A stretch of DNA of 64,000 nt from Flagellimonas sp. MMG031 (GTDB taxonomy: Bacteria > Bacteroidota > Bacteroidia > Flavobacteriales > Flavobacteriaceae): NCBI RefSeq assembly GCF_040112705.1, contig NZ_CP157804.1:2288001-2352000 (forward strand). Direction: 5' to 3'. A model generated the notes under the pieces. It did no database searches. It worked only from the letters and a program-made list of their open reading frames with translations, and was not told the origin of the DNA. The translations under genes and the position numbers were made by a program. Below, one piece after another: positions 7,277 through 15,148 of the stretch. Position 1 is the first letter of the stretch. Each line of letters begins with the position of its first letter.

Positions 7277-7930
7277 ATGGAAACGTTGCATTATAAAGGA
7301 TATGAAATCAAAATCGAGCGGGATGATTTTCCCCAAAATCCACTTAGGGATTGGGATGGGCATGTACTTTTTTGTCTAAACCACAAACGATATGATTTGC
7401 ATAATAACACCGATTTTGATACCAATGAATTTGAGAGTTGGGAAGCTATAAGAGAAGCTATTGAAGATGAATATTGCCCCTTGGCCATATTGTCAGTTTT
7501 CATGTACGACCACGGTGGCATTACTATTAAGACTAGCCCTTTTATTTGCTGTTGGGATAGCAGCCAAATCGGTTTTGCCTTTATAGATATTCCTACGTTG
7601 AAGCAATGGGGTTTACGGGCAGGGGATAAAACTGCCAAGGAATTGGAAGAAATGATTAGGGACAATGTTCGGTTGTACGATGATTATTTGACGGGTAATG
7701 TATTCGGTTACTCCATTGCCGATTCCAGTGGAAATACTTTGGACAGTTGTTATGGCTATTATGGGGATTTGGGAAAGGAAGATATGATCGGGGAAGCAAA
7801 ATCAAATGATGAGCATTACTTAAGGCAAAAGATCGTTAAACACGCTATTAAAGTGAAAAGATGGATCAGGTCACAAGTTCCATTAATATATAGGCAATCA
7901 ATTGGCCAAATTCATTTTTACTCTAAATAA
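7277..7930 (+). CDS. Mobile-element protein of unknown function
   Basis: The 217-residue acidic protein contains a segment typical of a family in phages and mobile elements: ILSVFMYDHGGITIKTSP followed by CCWDSSQIGFAFID. No enzymatic motif, signal peptide or membrane helix is visible. It is 37 bases downstream of the ThiF gene and transcribed in the same direction, so it could be read through. The many Trp, Tyr and Asp residues suggest a compact globular fold. Function unknown. Confidence 0.6.
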   Translation: METLHYKGYEIKIERDDFPQNPLRDWDGHVLFCLNHKRYDLHNNTDFDTNEFESWEAIREAIEDEYCPLAILSVFMYDHGGITIKTSPFICCWDSSQIGFAFIDIPTLKQWGLRAGDKTAKELEEMIRDNVRLYDDYLTGNVFGYSIADSSGNTLDSCYGYYGDLGKEDMIGEAKSNDEHYLRQKIVKHAIKVKRWIRSQVPLIYRQSIGQIHFYSK

Positions 7931-7935
7931 CAAAA

Positions 7936-8262
7936 ATGAAAACAAATAAAAAGAACAGATCTAACATCAAAGAACAGCATTACGGGACAATTCACAATTT
8001 CGTCTACCACAACGAAAGGACAGGATTATATGGTAAAAAGTTGGAAGCCTTGTACCGATTGGTGCAATGGAAGGGAAAACCTCTTGATTTTCCGACTGAC
8101 CATAAATTCTATAATGTCAAGGTTATAGAATATGCCGATAGGGATTTCATAGGTTTTATCAGAACGGGGTTTTCAAAAAAAGCTTTCTTTCCGTGTAAAT
8201 TGCAGACCGTTGCGCTTCGGCTTTTGGGTAATACTGGCAAATCAAAAGCACCATTGCAATGA
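7936..8262 (+). CDS. Hypothetical protein, basic, mobile-element cargo
   Basis: The 108-residue basic protein (MKTNKKNRSNIKEQHYG...) begins 5 bases after the previous stop and overlaps the next gene by 4 bases (ATGA), so it sits in a tight three-gene string. A central LVQWKGKPLDFP segment and a Lys/Arg-rich tail are visible; no family was recognised. The lysine-rich start might contact nucleic acid, but nothing further supports that. Confidence 0.5.
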   Translation: MKTNKKNRSNIKEQHYGTIHNFVYHNERTGLYGKKLEALYRLVQWKGKPLDFPTDHKFYNVKVIEYADRDFIGFIRTGFSKKAFFPCKLQTVALRLLGNTGKSKAPLQ

Positions 8263-8510
8263 CCATGTATGCACATTTAATCACGATTTTTAGAAAAATC
8301 GACCCAGAAAAACTGTATTGGGAGTTTACCTATTTTGAGGAAAGGTCTTTTCAATCCGCAGCATTTGGGGCAAGAAAAAAAGAATTATTCAAAATTGATG
8401 GCAAATTCTACCGTGTGGATATAGTCGAAAAAATTAGCCCTTTGAAACAGCTTCCGAATTTGGTGGTCAAGCACGGTAGGCACACTATTTTTAGAGACTA
8501 TGTGGAATGA
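8259..8510 (+). CDS. Hypothetical small protein, last gene of the element
   Basis: An 83-residue protein (MTMYAHLITIFRKIDPEKLYWEFTY...) translationally coupled to the preceding gene by an ATGA overlap. No known domain. It is the final gene before the tRNA-Met attachment region, and a bidirectional-looking terminator follows at 8558. Confidence 0.5.
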   Translation: MTMYAHLITIFRKIDPEKLYWEFTYFEERSFQSAAFGARKKELFKIDGKFYRVDIVEKISPLKQLPNLVVKHGRHTIFRDYVE

Positions 8511-8526
8511 TAAGGAAAAACCAAAA

Positions 8527-8547
8527 ATGTTGTACATATGTTGTACA
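8527..8547. repeat. Two direct copies of ATGTTGTACA, 11-base period
   Basis: Copies lie at 8527-8536 and 8538-8547, one helical turn apart, and each contains the palindrome TGTACA or its near neighbour. Position between the last element gene and the tRNA junction suits an integrase arm or excisionase site, which is inference. Confidence 0.45.
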
Positions 8548-8557
8548 GAACAAAAAA

Positions 8558-8586
8558 ACCCAAGATTTTCGTCTTGGGTTTTTTAT
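8558..8586. terminator. Intrinsic terminator, probably bidirectional
   Basis: A 9-base stem (AACCCAAGA/TCTTGGGTT) has a run of A before it and of T after it, so it can stop the rightward small genes and the leftward tRNA-Met transcript. Confidence 0.75.
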
Positions 8587-8596
8587 CATCAAAAAG

Positions 8597-8670
8597 TAGC
8601 GAGAGGGGGACTTGAACCCCCGACCTCTGGGTTATGAATCCAACGCTCTAACCACCTGAGCTACCTCGCC
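8597..8670 (-). tRNA. tRNA-Met (CAT)
   Basis: Read on the minus strand the sequence folds into a full cloverleaf: acceptor GGCGAGG/TCTCGCT (two G-U pairs), D arm GCTC...GAGC, anticodon loop TTCATAA, T arm GGGGG TTCAAGT CCCCC, discriminator A. CCA is not encoded. The A-C mismatch at 31-39 is shared with other Bacteroidota elongator tRNA-Met genes as I recall them. It could be read as tRNA-Ile2 if modified, but the overall shape favours elongator Met. Confidence 0.85.
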
Positions 8671-8695
8671 ATTTACTACAATATTTCAATTTTGT

Positions 8696-8741
8696 CTCCG
8701 GGTTATGAATCCGACGCTCTAACCAGCTGAGCTACCTCGCC
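8696..8741 (-). pseudogene. 5' fragment of a second tRNA-Met gene
   Basis: Forty-six bases, from GGCGAGG through the anticodon stem to GGAG, match the intact gene at 43 of 46 positions, then similarity stops. Two of the differences (28 and 42) are a T-A to C-G covariation, so both copies once encoded working tRNAs. Best read as the host half of an interrupted tRNA gene. Confidence 0.75.
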
Positions 8742-8879
8742 GTGTTTTTGCTAAGCGGGTGCAAATATAGGTTTAAATTTTCGCTGAATCAAAATTCATT
8801 ATTAATTTATTATTTGATATTTATTTTTATATCTTCCCAAACTATACTTAAGCTGAAAAAACTTCTAAAGAACACGACA

Positions 8880-9263
8880 ATGAGTGATAAGGTTAAATTT
8901 GAACTGGAATTTGTGATCCAGGCTTCACCTCAGTTGCTTTACCAATATATTTCCACCCCATCAGGACTTTCCGAATGGTATGCCGATAACGTAAACTCCC
9001 GTGGGGAGATTTTTACGTTTATATGGGATGGCTCCGAGGAGCGGGCCAAACTGCTCAAGCGAAAGAGCGAGGAATTCGTCAAATTGGCATGGGAAGAAAA
9101 CGAAGATGGTTCCTTTTTTGAAATGCGCATCATTGTGGATGAGATTACAAAGGATGTTTCCTTGTTCATTACCGATTTTGCCGAGGAAGGCGAAGTGGAC
9201 GAAGCGAAAATGCTGTGGGAGAACCAAGTATCGGACCTCAAACAAGTTCTAGGTTCCACCTAG
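8880..9263 (+). CDS. START-like (SRPBCC fold) domain protein
   Basis: The 127-residue protein begins MSDKVKFELEFVIQASPQLL, then YISTPSGLSEWYADNV, FIWDGSEE and VKLAWEEN, the pattern of AHSA1/START_2-like proteins in Flavobacteriia, which bind hydrophobic ligands in a helix-grip cavity. The ATG at 8880 is chosen because the upstream extension in frame runs through the tRNA fragment. The ligand is unknown. It is the first chromosomal gene right of the element. A hairpin with T-run follows at 9292. Confidence 0.75.
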   Translation: MSDKVKFELEFVIQASPQLLYQYISTPSGLSEWYADNVNSRGEIFTFIWDGSEERAKLLKRKSEEFVKLAWEENEDGSFFEMRIIVDEITKDVSLFITDFAEEGEVDEAKMLWENQVSDLKQVLGST

Positions 9264-9283
9264 CCCGATTCTTCAGTAAACCG

Positions 9284-9317
9284 TATCTTTGGTCCCTATA
9301 AAAATCGGGACTTTTTT
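9284..9317 (+). promoter_or_regulatory. Overlapping -7 promoter element and terminator hairpin
   Basis: TATCTTTG (9284-9291) fits the Bacteroidota -7 consensus; no clear TTG lies at the expected distance upstream. Immediately after it GTCCC (9292-9296) pairs with GGGAC (9307-9311), followed by six T and then the ATG at 9318. The hairpin can end the START gene transcript, while a start site here would give the aminotransferase a very short leader. Confidence 0.4.
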
Positions 9318-10163
9318 ATGGTCAATTGTAACGGAGCACTACAAGCAGCGGATAAAACAATTTTCACCCACAACAACAGGGCCTTTAAATATGGCGACGC
9401 TCTTTTTGAGACGGTCCGGTATGTGAACGGGACCTTATTTTTTTGGGAAGATCATTATTTTAGGTTGATGGCTTCCATGCGTATCCTTCGGATGGAAATC
9501 CCAATGGATTTTACCCTGGAATTTTTAGAGGAAGAAATCAAGAAAACCATCGAATCCAATCAGCTGGAAAGCGGAGCGGTTCGTGTGCGATTAACAGTTT
9601 TTAGAAACGACGGTGGACTGTATACCCCGGCTACCAACGATGTTTCCTACGTGATTGAAACCAATGCTATGGAGTCTCCTTTCTTCATCATCGAGGAGAA
9701 ACCCTACGAAGTGGAACTTTTCAAGGATTATTACGTCAATAAGGATATGCTTTCCAACCTAAAATCCACTAACAAAATTTTGAATGTGGTGGCCGGTGTC
9801 TATGCCCAGGAAAATGGATATGCCAATTGTTTATTGGTGAACACGGACAAAAAGGTGGTAGAAGCCATTAATGGCAATTTATTTTTGGTGAAGGGCAACC
9901 AAATAAAGACACCTCCTTTGAGTGATGGTTGCTTGGACGGGATTATCCGAAAAAACCTGATGAAGCTGATCGCTGGGTCGGAAGATTATGATTTGGTCGA
10001 GGATTCCGTTTCGCCGTTTGAGCTTCAAAAAATGGACGAGATGTTCCTCACCAATTCCATTGTGGGGATTCAGCCCATCAGCAAATACAGAAAAAAGGAG
10101 TACGATACCAAAGTTGCCAAGAGTTTGGTGGGTAAATTAAATGCTAAGGCCAGAATTGGCTAG
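9318..10163 (+). CDS. Class IV aminotransferase (aminodeoxychorismate lyase or branched-chain aminotransferase type)
   Basis: The 281-residue protein has the fold-type IV PLP hallmarks: N-terminal NRAFKYGDALFETVRY, an RVRLTVFRNDGG segment, the Schiff-base Lys in LKSTNKILN (about 151-159), Glu in VEAINGNLF, and a C-terminal EMFLTNSIVGIQPI. Flavobacterial proteins of this shape are usually annotated as PabC-like; the sequence alone does not separate aminodeoxychorismate lyase from D-amino-acid or branched-chain transaminase activity. It converges on yqgE, and the two genes share the 4 bases CTAG at their stops. Confidence 0.75.
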   Translation: MVNCNGALQAADKTIFTHNNRAFKYGDALFETVRYVNGTLFFWEDHYFRLMASMRILRMEIPMDFTLEFLEEEIKKTIESNQLESGAVRVRLTVFRNDGGLYTPATNDVSYVIETNAMESPFFIIEEKPYEVELFKDYYVNKDMLSNLKSTNKILNVVAGVYAQENGYANCLLVNTDKKVVEAINGNLFLVKGNQIKTPPLSDGCLDGIIRKNLMKLIAGSEDYDLVEDSVSPFELQKMDEMFLTNSIVGIQPISKYRKKEYDTKVAKSLVGKLNAKARIG

Positions 10164-10720
10164 TTGAGCGAAGGGTTTTCGGGAGCATTGGACCAAAGCA
10201 GATAATCACCGCCCAATTCCACCATTTTTTCTTTCCAGAAGGCGTTAGCGGCTTTTTCCAGAATACTGCTTTCGTATTCGTTCGGCAGTACCACCCATGA
10301 TTTGGACGAGAGTTCTTGATCCAATTGACTGGTTCCCCATCCGGAATACCCTAAAAAGAATCGGATATCCTGTTCGGTGATGGTTCCATTGTTGATGAGT
10401 TCTATGGTCACTTCAAAATTACCGCCCCAGAAAATCCCATCGGAAATCTCGATACTGTTTTCTATCAAATGGGGCACCTTGTGGATAAAATAAAGGTTGT
10501 CCTGCTCTACAGGGCCACCATTGAACACTTGGAAGGGAATGGTTATGTCCGAGACCAAGTCGCAAATGGTGTAGTCAAGGGGCTTGTTCAAAATAAACCC
10601 GACCGAACCCTCGTGGTTGTGTTCGGCAATAAGTACAACAGATCTATTGAAAGAAACATCGCCGGTCAGCGAAGGTTCCGCAACAAGTAAATTTCCCTTT
10701 TTTGGCTTCTGAGTTACCAT
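10160..10720 (-). CDS. YqgE/AlgH family protein (UPF0301)
   Basis: The 186-residue protein starts with KKGNLLVAEPSLTGDVSFNRSV and VGFILNKPL, both characteristic of YqgE/AlgH, followed by the conserved FNGGPVEQDNLYFIH and FLGYSGWGTSQLDQEL. The length is standard. Function is poorly defined; the Pseudomonas homologue AlgH affects regulation. It is a single leftward gene downstream of HU, with its 3' end overlapping the aminotransferase stop. Confidence 0.9.
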   Translation of the reverse strand: MVTQKPKKGNLLVAEPSLTGDVSFNRSVVLIAEHNHEGSVGFILNKPLDYTICDLVSDITIPFQVFNGGPVEQDNLYFIHKVPHLIENSIEISDGIFWGGNFEVTIELINNGTITEQDIRFFLGYSGWGTSQLDQELSSKSWVVLPNEYESSILEKAANAFWKEKMVELGGDYLLWSNAPENPSLN

Positions 10721-10792
10721 TTACCTGAATTCATGTTTCTAAATTTAACATATTATTCAACATATGCAAAAAAAACAAAGCTGTTATCAACT

Positions 10793-10819
10793 AAAAAAGC
10801 ACCCCAAAAGGAGTGCTTT
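10793..10819 (-). terminator. Terminator of the HU gene
   Basis: Read leftward, an imperfect hairpin (AAAGCAC/GTGCTTT outer stem) runs into TTTTTT. It lies 24 bases after the HU stop. Confidence 0.7.
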
Positions 10820-10842
10820 CGTATATTCAATAAATAAATTGA

Positions 10843-11115
10843 TTAGTTTACTGCACTGCTCAATTCAGCACCTGCTTTGAACTTTACAACGTTCTTAGCG
10901 GCAATCTTAATAGTAGCTCCAGTCTGTGGATTTCTACCTTCTCTAGCGCTTCTTTTAGAAACTGACCAAGAACCAAAACCTACCAAGGAAACTCTGTCTC
11001 CTTTTTTAAGCGTTCCTTCTACATTTCCCAAGAAAGATTCCAATGCTTTTTTTGCTGCTGCCTTAGTGATGCCAGCATCAGCTGCCATAGCATCGATTAA
11101 TTCTGTTTTGTTCAT
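10843..11115 (-). CDS. HU family DNA-binding protein
   Basis: A 90-residue protein with the full HU pattern: MNKTELIDAMAADAGITKAAAKKAL helices, GDRVSLVGFGSWSVSKRSAREGRN beta arm start, NPQTG arm tip and a closing VVKFKAGAEL strand. It bends and packages DNA as a dimer. The length and NPQTG tip match canonical HU rather than the longer Bacteroidota HU-like proteins. It has its own promoter (11160-11189) and terminator, so it is monocistronic. Confidence 0.93.
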   Translation of the reverse strand: MNKTELIDAMAADAGITKAAAKKALESFLGNVEGTLKKGDRVSLVGFGSWSVSKRSAREGRNPQTGATIKIAAKNVVKFKAGAELSSAVN

Positions 11116-11159
11116 AATGGAATTAAATTAATTGTTGTTAATATAATTTTAATGCTGAA

Positions 11160-11189
11160 CAAATTTATATGGATTTGGGTCTCACGCAA
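11160..11189 (-). promoter_or_regulatory. Promoter of the HU gene
   Basis: On the minus strand TTG (11189-11187), a 19-base spacer and TAAATTTG (11167-11160) fit the Bacteroidota primary sigma consensus TTG-N17-23-TANNTTTG. The leader would be about 40 bases. Confidence 0.6.
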
Positions 11190-11290
11190 GTAAAACCAAG
11201 GGAAATAGGGGTTTTTGTTGATAACTTGAAACGTTTGTTGATAAAGTGGGAAAAAACGACAACTTTTCCCAGCCCAATCATAGCAAGGCT

Positions 11291-12253
11291 TTAGCGAAGA
11301 TGTGCCTCTTTTTCCAGATTTAGCCCATTCAAAACTTCGTTTACCTGCATCCTTCGTTTGCCAGGAAGCTGTAATTCCAACAAGTTTAGGTACCCCTCTT
11401 TAACCGCAACCTTGAGCGATTTTTTTTCTACCACCAGTTTTCCAACGATGTAGTTGTGTTCGGAGGTCTCCATTTCGGTCCTGAAAATCTTCATGGGTTC
11501 TGCTTTTCCATCGTTCACCAACTCCGTCCATGCCCCTGGATATGGACTCAACCCCCGGATATGATTGTAAATATCCATCATGGAACTATTCCAATCGATT
11601 CGGCAGGTATCCTTATGGATTTTTGGAGCGGGCTTTAATTCCATGCTCTCATCCTGTTTTTGTAGGGACACGGTTCCTGCTTCAATCTGTTTGCAGGTAT
11701 GAACGACCAAATGGGCGCCCAGTTCCATCAACCTGTCGTGCAGGTCTCCGGCATTGTCCTCTGGCCGTATGTTGGCTCCTTTTTGAAGAATGATGTTCCC
11801 GGTATCTATCTTTTCATCAATAAAAAAGGTTGTTACGCCTGTCTTAGTTTCACCATTGATGATTGCCCAATTAATGGGAGCTGCACCCCGATATTGGGGC
11901 AGGAGCGAAGCATGAAGGTTAAAGGTGCCATACGCGGGCATTTGCCAGACCACTTTGGGCAGCATCCGAAAAGCGACCACTACTTGAAGGTTGGCATCAA
12001 GGCTTTTGAGGTCCTTCAAAAATGCCTCGTCCTTTAAATTAGTCGGCTGTAATACCTTTAATTGGTGTTTAACAGCGAATTGTTTCACGGCTGACTCTTG
12101 GAGCTTGCGCCCCCTTCCCGCTGGCCTATCCGGGGCGGTAATTACACCCACCACCTTAAAGCCAGCTTCCAAAAGTTGTTTTAGGCTGCCCACCGCAAAA
12201 TCGGGGGTACCCATAAATACGATACGAAGCAAATTATGTTTTGATGTACTCAT
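11291..12253 (-). CDS. fmt: Methionyl-tRNA formyltransferase
   Basis: The 320-residue enzyme formylates initiator Met-tRNA. Visible motifs are IVFMGTPDFAVGSL (N-terminal Rossmann strand), APDRPAGRG, FNLHASLLPQYRGAAPINWAI (HxSLLP formyl-folate site with Asn and His), ETKTGVTTFFIDEKIDTGNI, and the C-terminal LSPYPGAW. The length matches the family. The ATG at 12253 lies inside the end of recQ (20-base overlap), and both are leftward, so they are co-transcribed. An internal ATG at MGTPDF is too late, since it would remove the first strand. Confidence 0.95.
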   Translation of the reverse strand: MSTSKHNLLRIVFMGTPDFAVGSLKQLLEAGFKVVGVITAPDRPAGRGRKLQESAVKQFAVKHQLKVLQPTNLKDEAFLKDLKSLDANLQVVVAFRMLPKVVWQMPAYGTFNLHASLLPQYRGAAPINWAIINGETKTGVTTFFIDEKIDTGNIILQKGANIRPEDNAGDLHDRLMELGAHLVVHTCKQIEAGTVSLQKQDESMELKPAPKIHKDTCRIDWNSSMMDIYNHIRGLSPYPGAWTELVNDGKAEPMKIFRTEMETSEHNYIVGKLVVEKKSLKVAVKEGYLNLLELQLPGKRRMQVNEVLNGLNLEKEAHLR

Positions 12254-14126
12254 TCTTAATGTTTATCGAGACCAATCCATTTTCCAGCAACCGCTCGAGC
12301 AGGTTCAAAAGTTCTTTTTCACTTGTTCCCGTGACGCGTTCCAACTGTCTGGAGGAATGGGGGCGAATTTCCAAGAGTTCCAGAATTTTTTGTTCCAAGT
12401 CGTGTGGAGGGGATACTTTGGCCTTCTTTGTGCAAATATCGCAAGTGCCGCACTTTTCGGCGGACTTTTCGCCAAAATAATTCAGTAGGTAAACACTACG
12501 GCACCTTTTCTGATTGGCAATGTACCCCAACATAGCGGCCATATTATCCACCTTCACTTGGTTGAAATCCTTTATTTTTTTGGCAAACGGGTTGATGGTA
12601 TGGTCGTCTTCACGGGGCACTAAAAAGGTAATTTCCAAATCGGAACTATGGTTGTAGTATTCCGCAATGTTATCGTCCGCCAGTTGCTGTAATAATTGTT
12701 TTAAACGTTCTTCGCCCGTGCCCGTTTTTTGGGACAGCATATACAGATTGATCTTGGTCTCATAATCCGTAATACCTCCGTAGGTCCGTAAAATGGTTTG
12801 AATGATGGGAGCCGTTTTGCGGTTTTTGTCCAAGTAATTGAATATTTCGGCCTTGGAAGCTACAAATTGAAGCGTAGTTTTCTCCTTAAAGTTTTCGGCC
12901 AACGATAGCACGGAATTTTGATCTAAAATACGAAGGGCATTGAACGCCATGTTGGGATTAAACGCATATCGTGAACAAAACTCATTGAACTTGAAGGCCT
13001 GGGGTTCCGAAATAAGCTCTCCGTAGGAAATCTGAAAATAGTTGTTGAGCTTGGAATAAACGGTTTTCACAAAACCCACATCGGGCAGGGTGGACAAAAA
13101 CTGCTGTTTGGCCCTATCCGCATCTTCTTTGGAGGTTAGGATGATGGCCGTTGAAGGCTCTCCATCCCTACCAGCACGTCCCGCCTCCTGAAAATAGCTT
13201 TCCAAACTGTCGGGTATCTGGTAATGGATGACCAAACGCACATCTGGTTTATCCACCCCCATGCCAAAGGCATTGGTGGCCACCATGACCCTGTCTTTGC
13301 CATTCAACCAACGATTGAGTTTTTCCTCCTTGTCCGATTTGGGAATGCCCCCATGGTAAAAAGGAGCCGATACCCCGTTGTTGATCAAAAAGTTGGCCAA
13401 GGATATGGACATTTTCCGGGAACGTACATAGACGATGCCGCTTCCCGGGATTTTTTCCATGTATTTTTTGAGCTGGTACAATTTGTCCTCCGAACGCCTT
13501 ACCTTGAAAGCGATATTGGAACGGGAAAAGGAATCCTTAAAAATACGGACCTCCTTCAGTTCCAAATTCTCAACGATGTCATCCACAACACGAGGCGTAG
13601 CTGTCGCCGTAAGTGCAATCATTGGAGTTTGAGGAGCCAATTCCTTTAAAATAGAGCATTCCAAATAAGCAGGCCTAAAGTCGTTTCCCCACTGGGAGAT
13701 ACAATGTGCCTCGTCAATCGCAATAAGATTAACGTTCATTTGCTGAATGCGTTCCCTTACCACGGTCTGCTGTAAGCGTTCTGGGGATAGGTACAGGAAT
13801 TTGTAGTTGCCAAATACACAATTGTCCAACAAGTCGTTTACTTCGTTGGAACGGATGCCCCCGGTTAAGGCGATTGCCTTGATATTTCTCTTTTTTAATT
13901 GGGCCACCTGATCTTGGATCAGGGCCACCAAAGGTGAGACCACAACACAAATACCTTCCATGGCCAGTGCGGGCACTTGGTAACAAATGGATTTTCCGCC
14001 ACCGGTAGGCATCAGGGCGAGTACATCTTGCCCAGAAATGACCGTATCAATGATTTTCCTCTGGGAACCCCTAAAATCATCATATCCCCAGTACTGTTGT
14101 AAAACGCTTGTGATGTTCTTGTGCAC
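12234..14126 (-). CDS. recQ: ATP-dependent DNA helicase RecQ
   Basis: The 630-residue 3'-5' helicase has MPTGGGKSICYQ (Walker A), IDEAHCISQWG (DEAH), ALTATAT, GIVYVRSR, and QEAGRAGRDG (motif VI). The RQC zinc site is present (RCRSVYLLNYFGE ... CGTCDIC) and is followed by a winged helix. There is no HRDC domain: the C-terminus ends with the wing segment NGLVSINIKN. The start is GTG at 14126, overlapping the TAG of the upstream ATPase by one base (TAGTG). It acts in recombination and fork repair. Confidence 0.95.
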   Translation of the reverse strand: MHKNITSVLQQYWGYDDFRGSQRKIIDTVISGQDVLALMPTGGGKSICYQVPALAMEGICVVVSPLVALIQDQVAQLKKRNIKAIALTGGIRSNEVNDLLDNCVFGNYKFLYLSPERLQQTVVRERIQQMNVNLIAIDEAHCISQWGNDFRPAYLECSILKELAPQTPMIALTATATPRVVDDIVENLELKEVRIFKDSFSRSNIAFKVRRSEDKLYQLKKYMEKIPGSGIVYVRSRKMSISLANFLINNGVSAPFYHGGIPKSDKEEKLNRWLNGKDRVMVATNAFGMGVDKPDVRLVIHYQIPDSLESYFQEAGRAGRDGEPSTAIILTSKEDADRAKQQFLSTLPDVGFVKTVYSKLNNYFQISYGELISEPQAFKFNEFCSRYAFNPNMAFNALRILDQNSVLSLAENFKEKTTLQFVASKAEIFNYLDKNRKTAPIIQTILRTYGGITDYETKINLYMLSQKTGTGEERLKQLLQQLADDNIAEYYNHSSDLEITFLVPREDDHTINPFAKKIKDFNQVKVDNMAAMLGYIANQKRCRSVYLLNYFGEKSAEKCGTCDICTKKAKVSPPHDLEQKILELLEIRPHSSRQLERVTGTSEKELLNLLERLLENGLVSINIKNEYIKT

Positions 14127-14689
14127 TATGTTATTTTAAGTGTTTCCAAAATAAAATCAATCCGATTTAGGACATCATCTTTTGGCACTTCGATGGGGTT
14201 ATAGCCAAATTGGGTATAAATTTTAAGCAAGGAATGGTGGATGTTTTCCGCTTCCTCAAAAGTTTCCAAACGTTCATTATCGGAAACATAGATTTCTTTC
14301 CAAGGCGGAACTATAAAAACGGAATCATACCTATGGTTCTCGGCATGGGAAATAAAATAGTCGTCATATGCTTGGTCGAAAAAATCCATATAGGCGAGCA
14401 CATCGGGAATGCCCCTGTCAAAAAAGCTGATGGGCGCATTGATGTGCTTTGATTGTCGGTAATGGGACGTCCTACCTTCCAGCAAGTCTTTATTGAACTG
14501 CAAGGCATCGTCCACAAAAACCAGCGGATTGGAAATATGGTGTTCCGATTGGCCTTCCTGCTTTGCCTTGGAGGTCATATCCCGAATGATTTCGTGAAAG
14601 CAGTGAAAACCTCTCTGTTCCAAACCGTTTACTATGGACGTCTTCCCAGTGCCGGGAGCTCCCGTTATAACTACCTTGTTTTTTCCCAA
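14126..14689 (-). CDS. AAA family ATPase (kinase-like P-loop protein)
   Basis: Residues near the start carry a clear P-loop, VVITGAPGTGKTSIVNGL, followed by a lid-like RDMTSKAKQEG, the Walker B-like FFDRGIPD and a C-terminal helical half. This matches the AAA_28-type family of small ATPases, whose substrate is unknown. No ATG exists near the P-loop: the open frame extends to 14854 but that part overlaps the divergent DUF493 gene. The TTG at 14689 is proposed as start, six residues before the strand leading to the P-loop; this choice is uncertain. It is cotranscribed with recQ. Confidence 0.7.
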   Translation of the reverse strand: MGKNKVVITGAPGTGKTSIVNGLEQRGFHCFHEIIRDMTSKAKQEGQSEHHISNPLVFVDDALQFNKDLLEGRTSHYRQSKHINAPISFFDRGIPDVLAYMDFFDQAYDDYFISHAENHRYDSVFIVPPWKEIYVSDNERLETFEEAENIHHSLLKIYTQFGYNPIEVPKDDVLNRIDFILETLKIT

Positions 14690-14778
14690 AGACCTTAGAA
14701 TTAATGGTGCAAAGTAATGAAATCGCCCCAAGGAAAAAAAATTGAAGGGTAAGCCATATATTTGTATAAAATTGCGGT

Positions 14779-15066
14779 ATGGATAAGAAAGAGACGGAAG
14801 AATTTTACGCGAAGCTAAAGGAGCAGTTGTTGGAGACCACGAGTTGGCCATCAACCTACCTTTACAAATTTATTGTTCCCACAGAGGAGGCCAAAATATC
14901 GCAAATCCAGGACATTTTCGATAATACAGGGGCGGTGATAGAATCCAAAAAGAGCAAAAAGGGGACGTACACCAGCTTGTCCATTACCGTACATTTGAAG
15001 AATCCGGACGAAGTTATCCAAAAGTACAAGGAAGTTTCTGTTGTGGAAGGTGTTATTTCCCTGTAG
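14779..15066 (+). CDS. DUF493 family protein
   Basis: A 95-residue ferredoxin-like-fold protein: WPSTYLYKFIVPTEEAKISQI and SKKGTYTSLSITVHLKNPDEVI match DUF493 (YbeD-like). In proteobacteria YbeD sits near lipoate genes, but no such gene is here. Divergently transcribed from the ATPase-recQ-fmt operon; the roughly 90 bases between them must hold both promoters. Confidence 0.85.
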   Translation: MDKKETEEFYAKLKEQLLETTSWPSTYLYKFIVPTEEAKISQIQDIFDNTGAVIESKKSKKGTYTSLSITVHLKNPDEVIQKYKEVSVVEGVISL

Positions 15067-15148
15067 GTCCTTAGTTTGCCATAATTTTCTTAATTTGCAC
15101 TCGTTATCAGTTTGACTTTCCAATTATCAATTCACTAAATCCAGTAGT

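Noticed and set aside
8742..8879. N-terminal extension of the START-like protein
   Set aside because: The extra codons follow the tRNA fragment and lack family similarity; ATG 8880 begins the conserved domain.
14690..14854. N-terminal extension of the AAA ATPase gene to an ATG at 14854
   Set aside because: It would overlap 76 bases of the divergent DUF493 gene and its promoter; the P-loop begins right after 14689.
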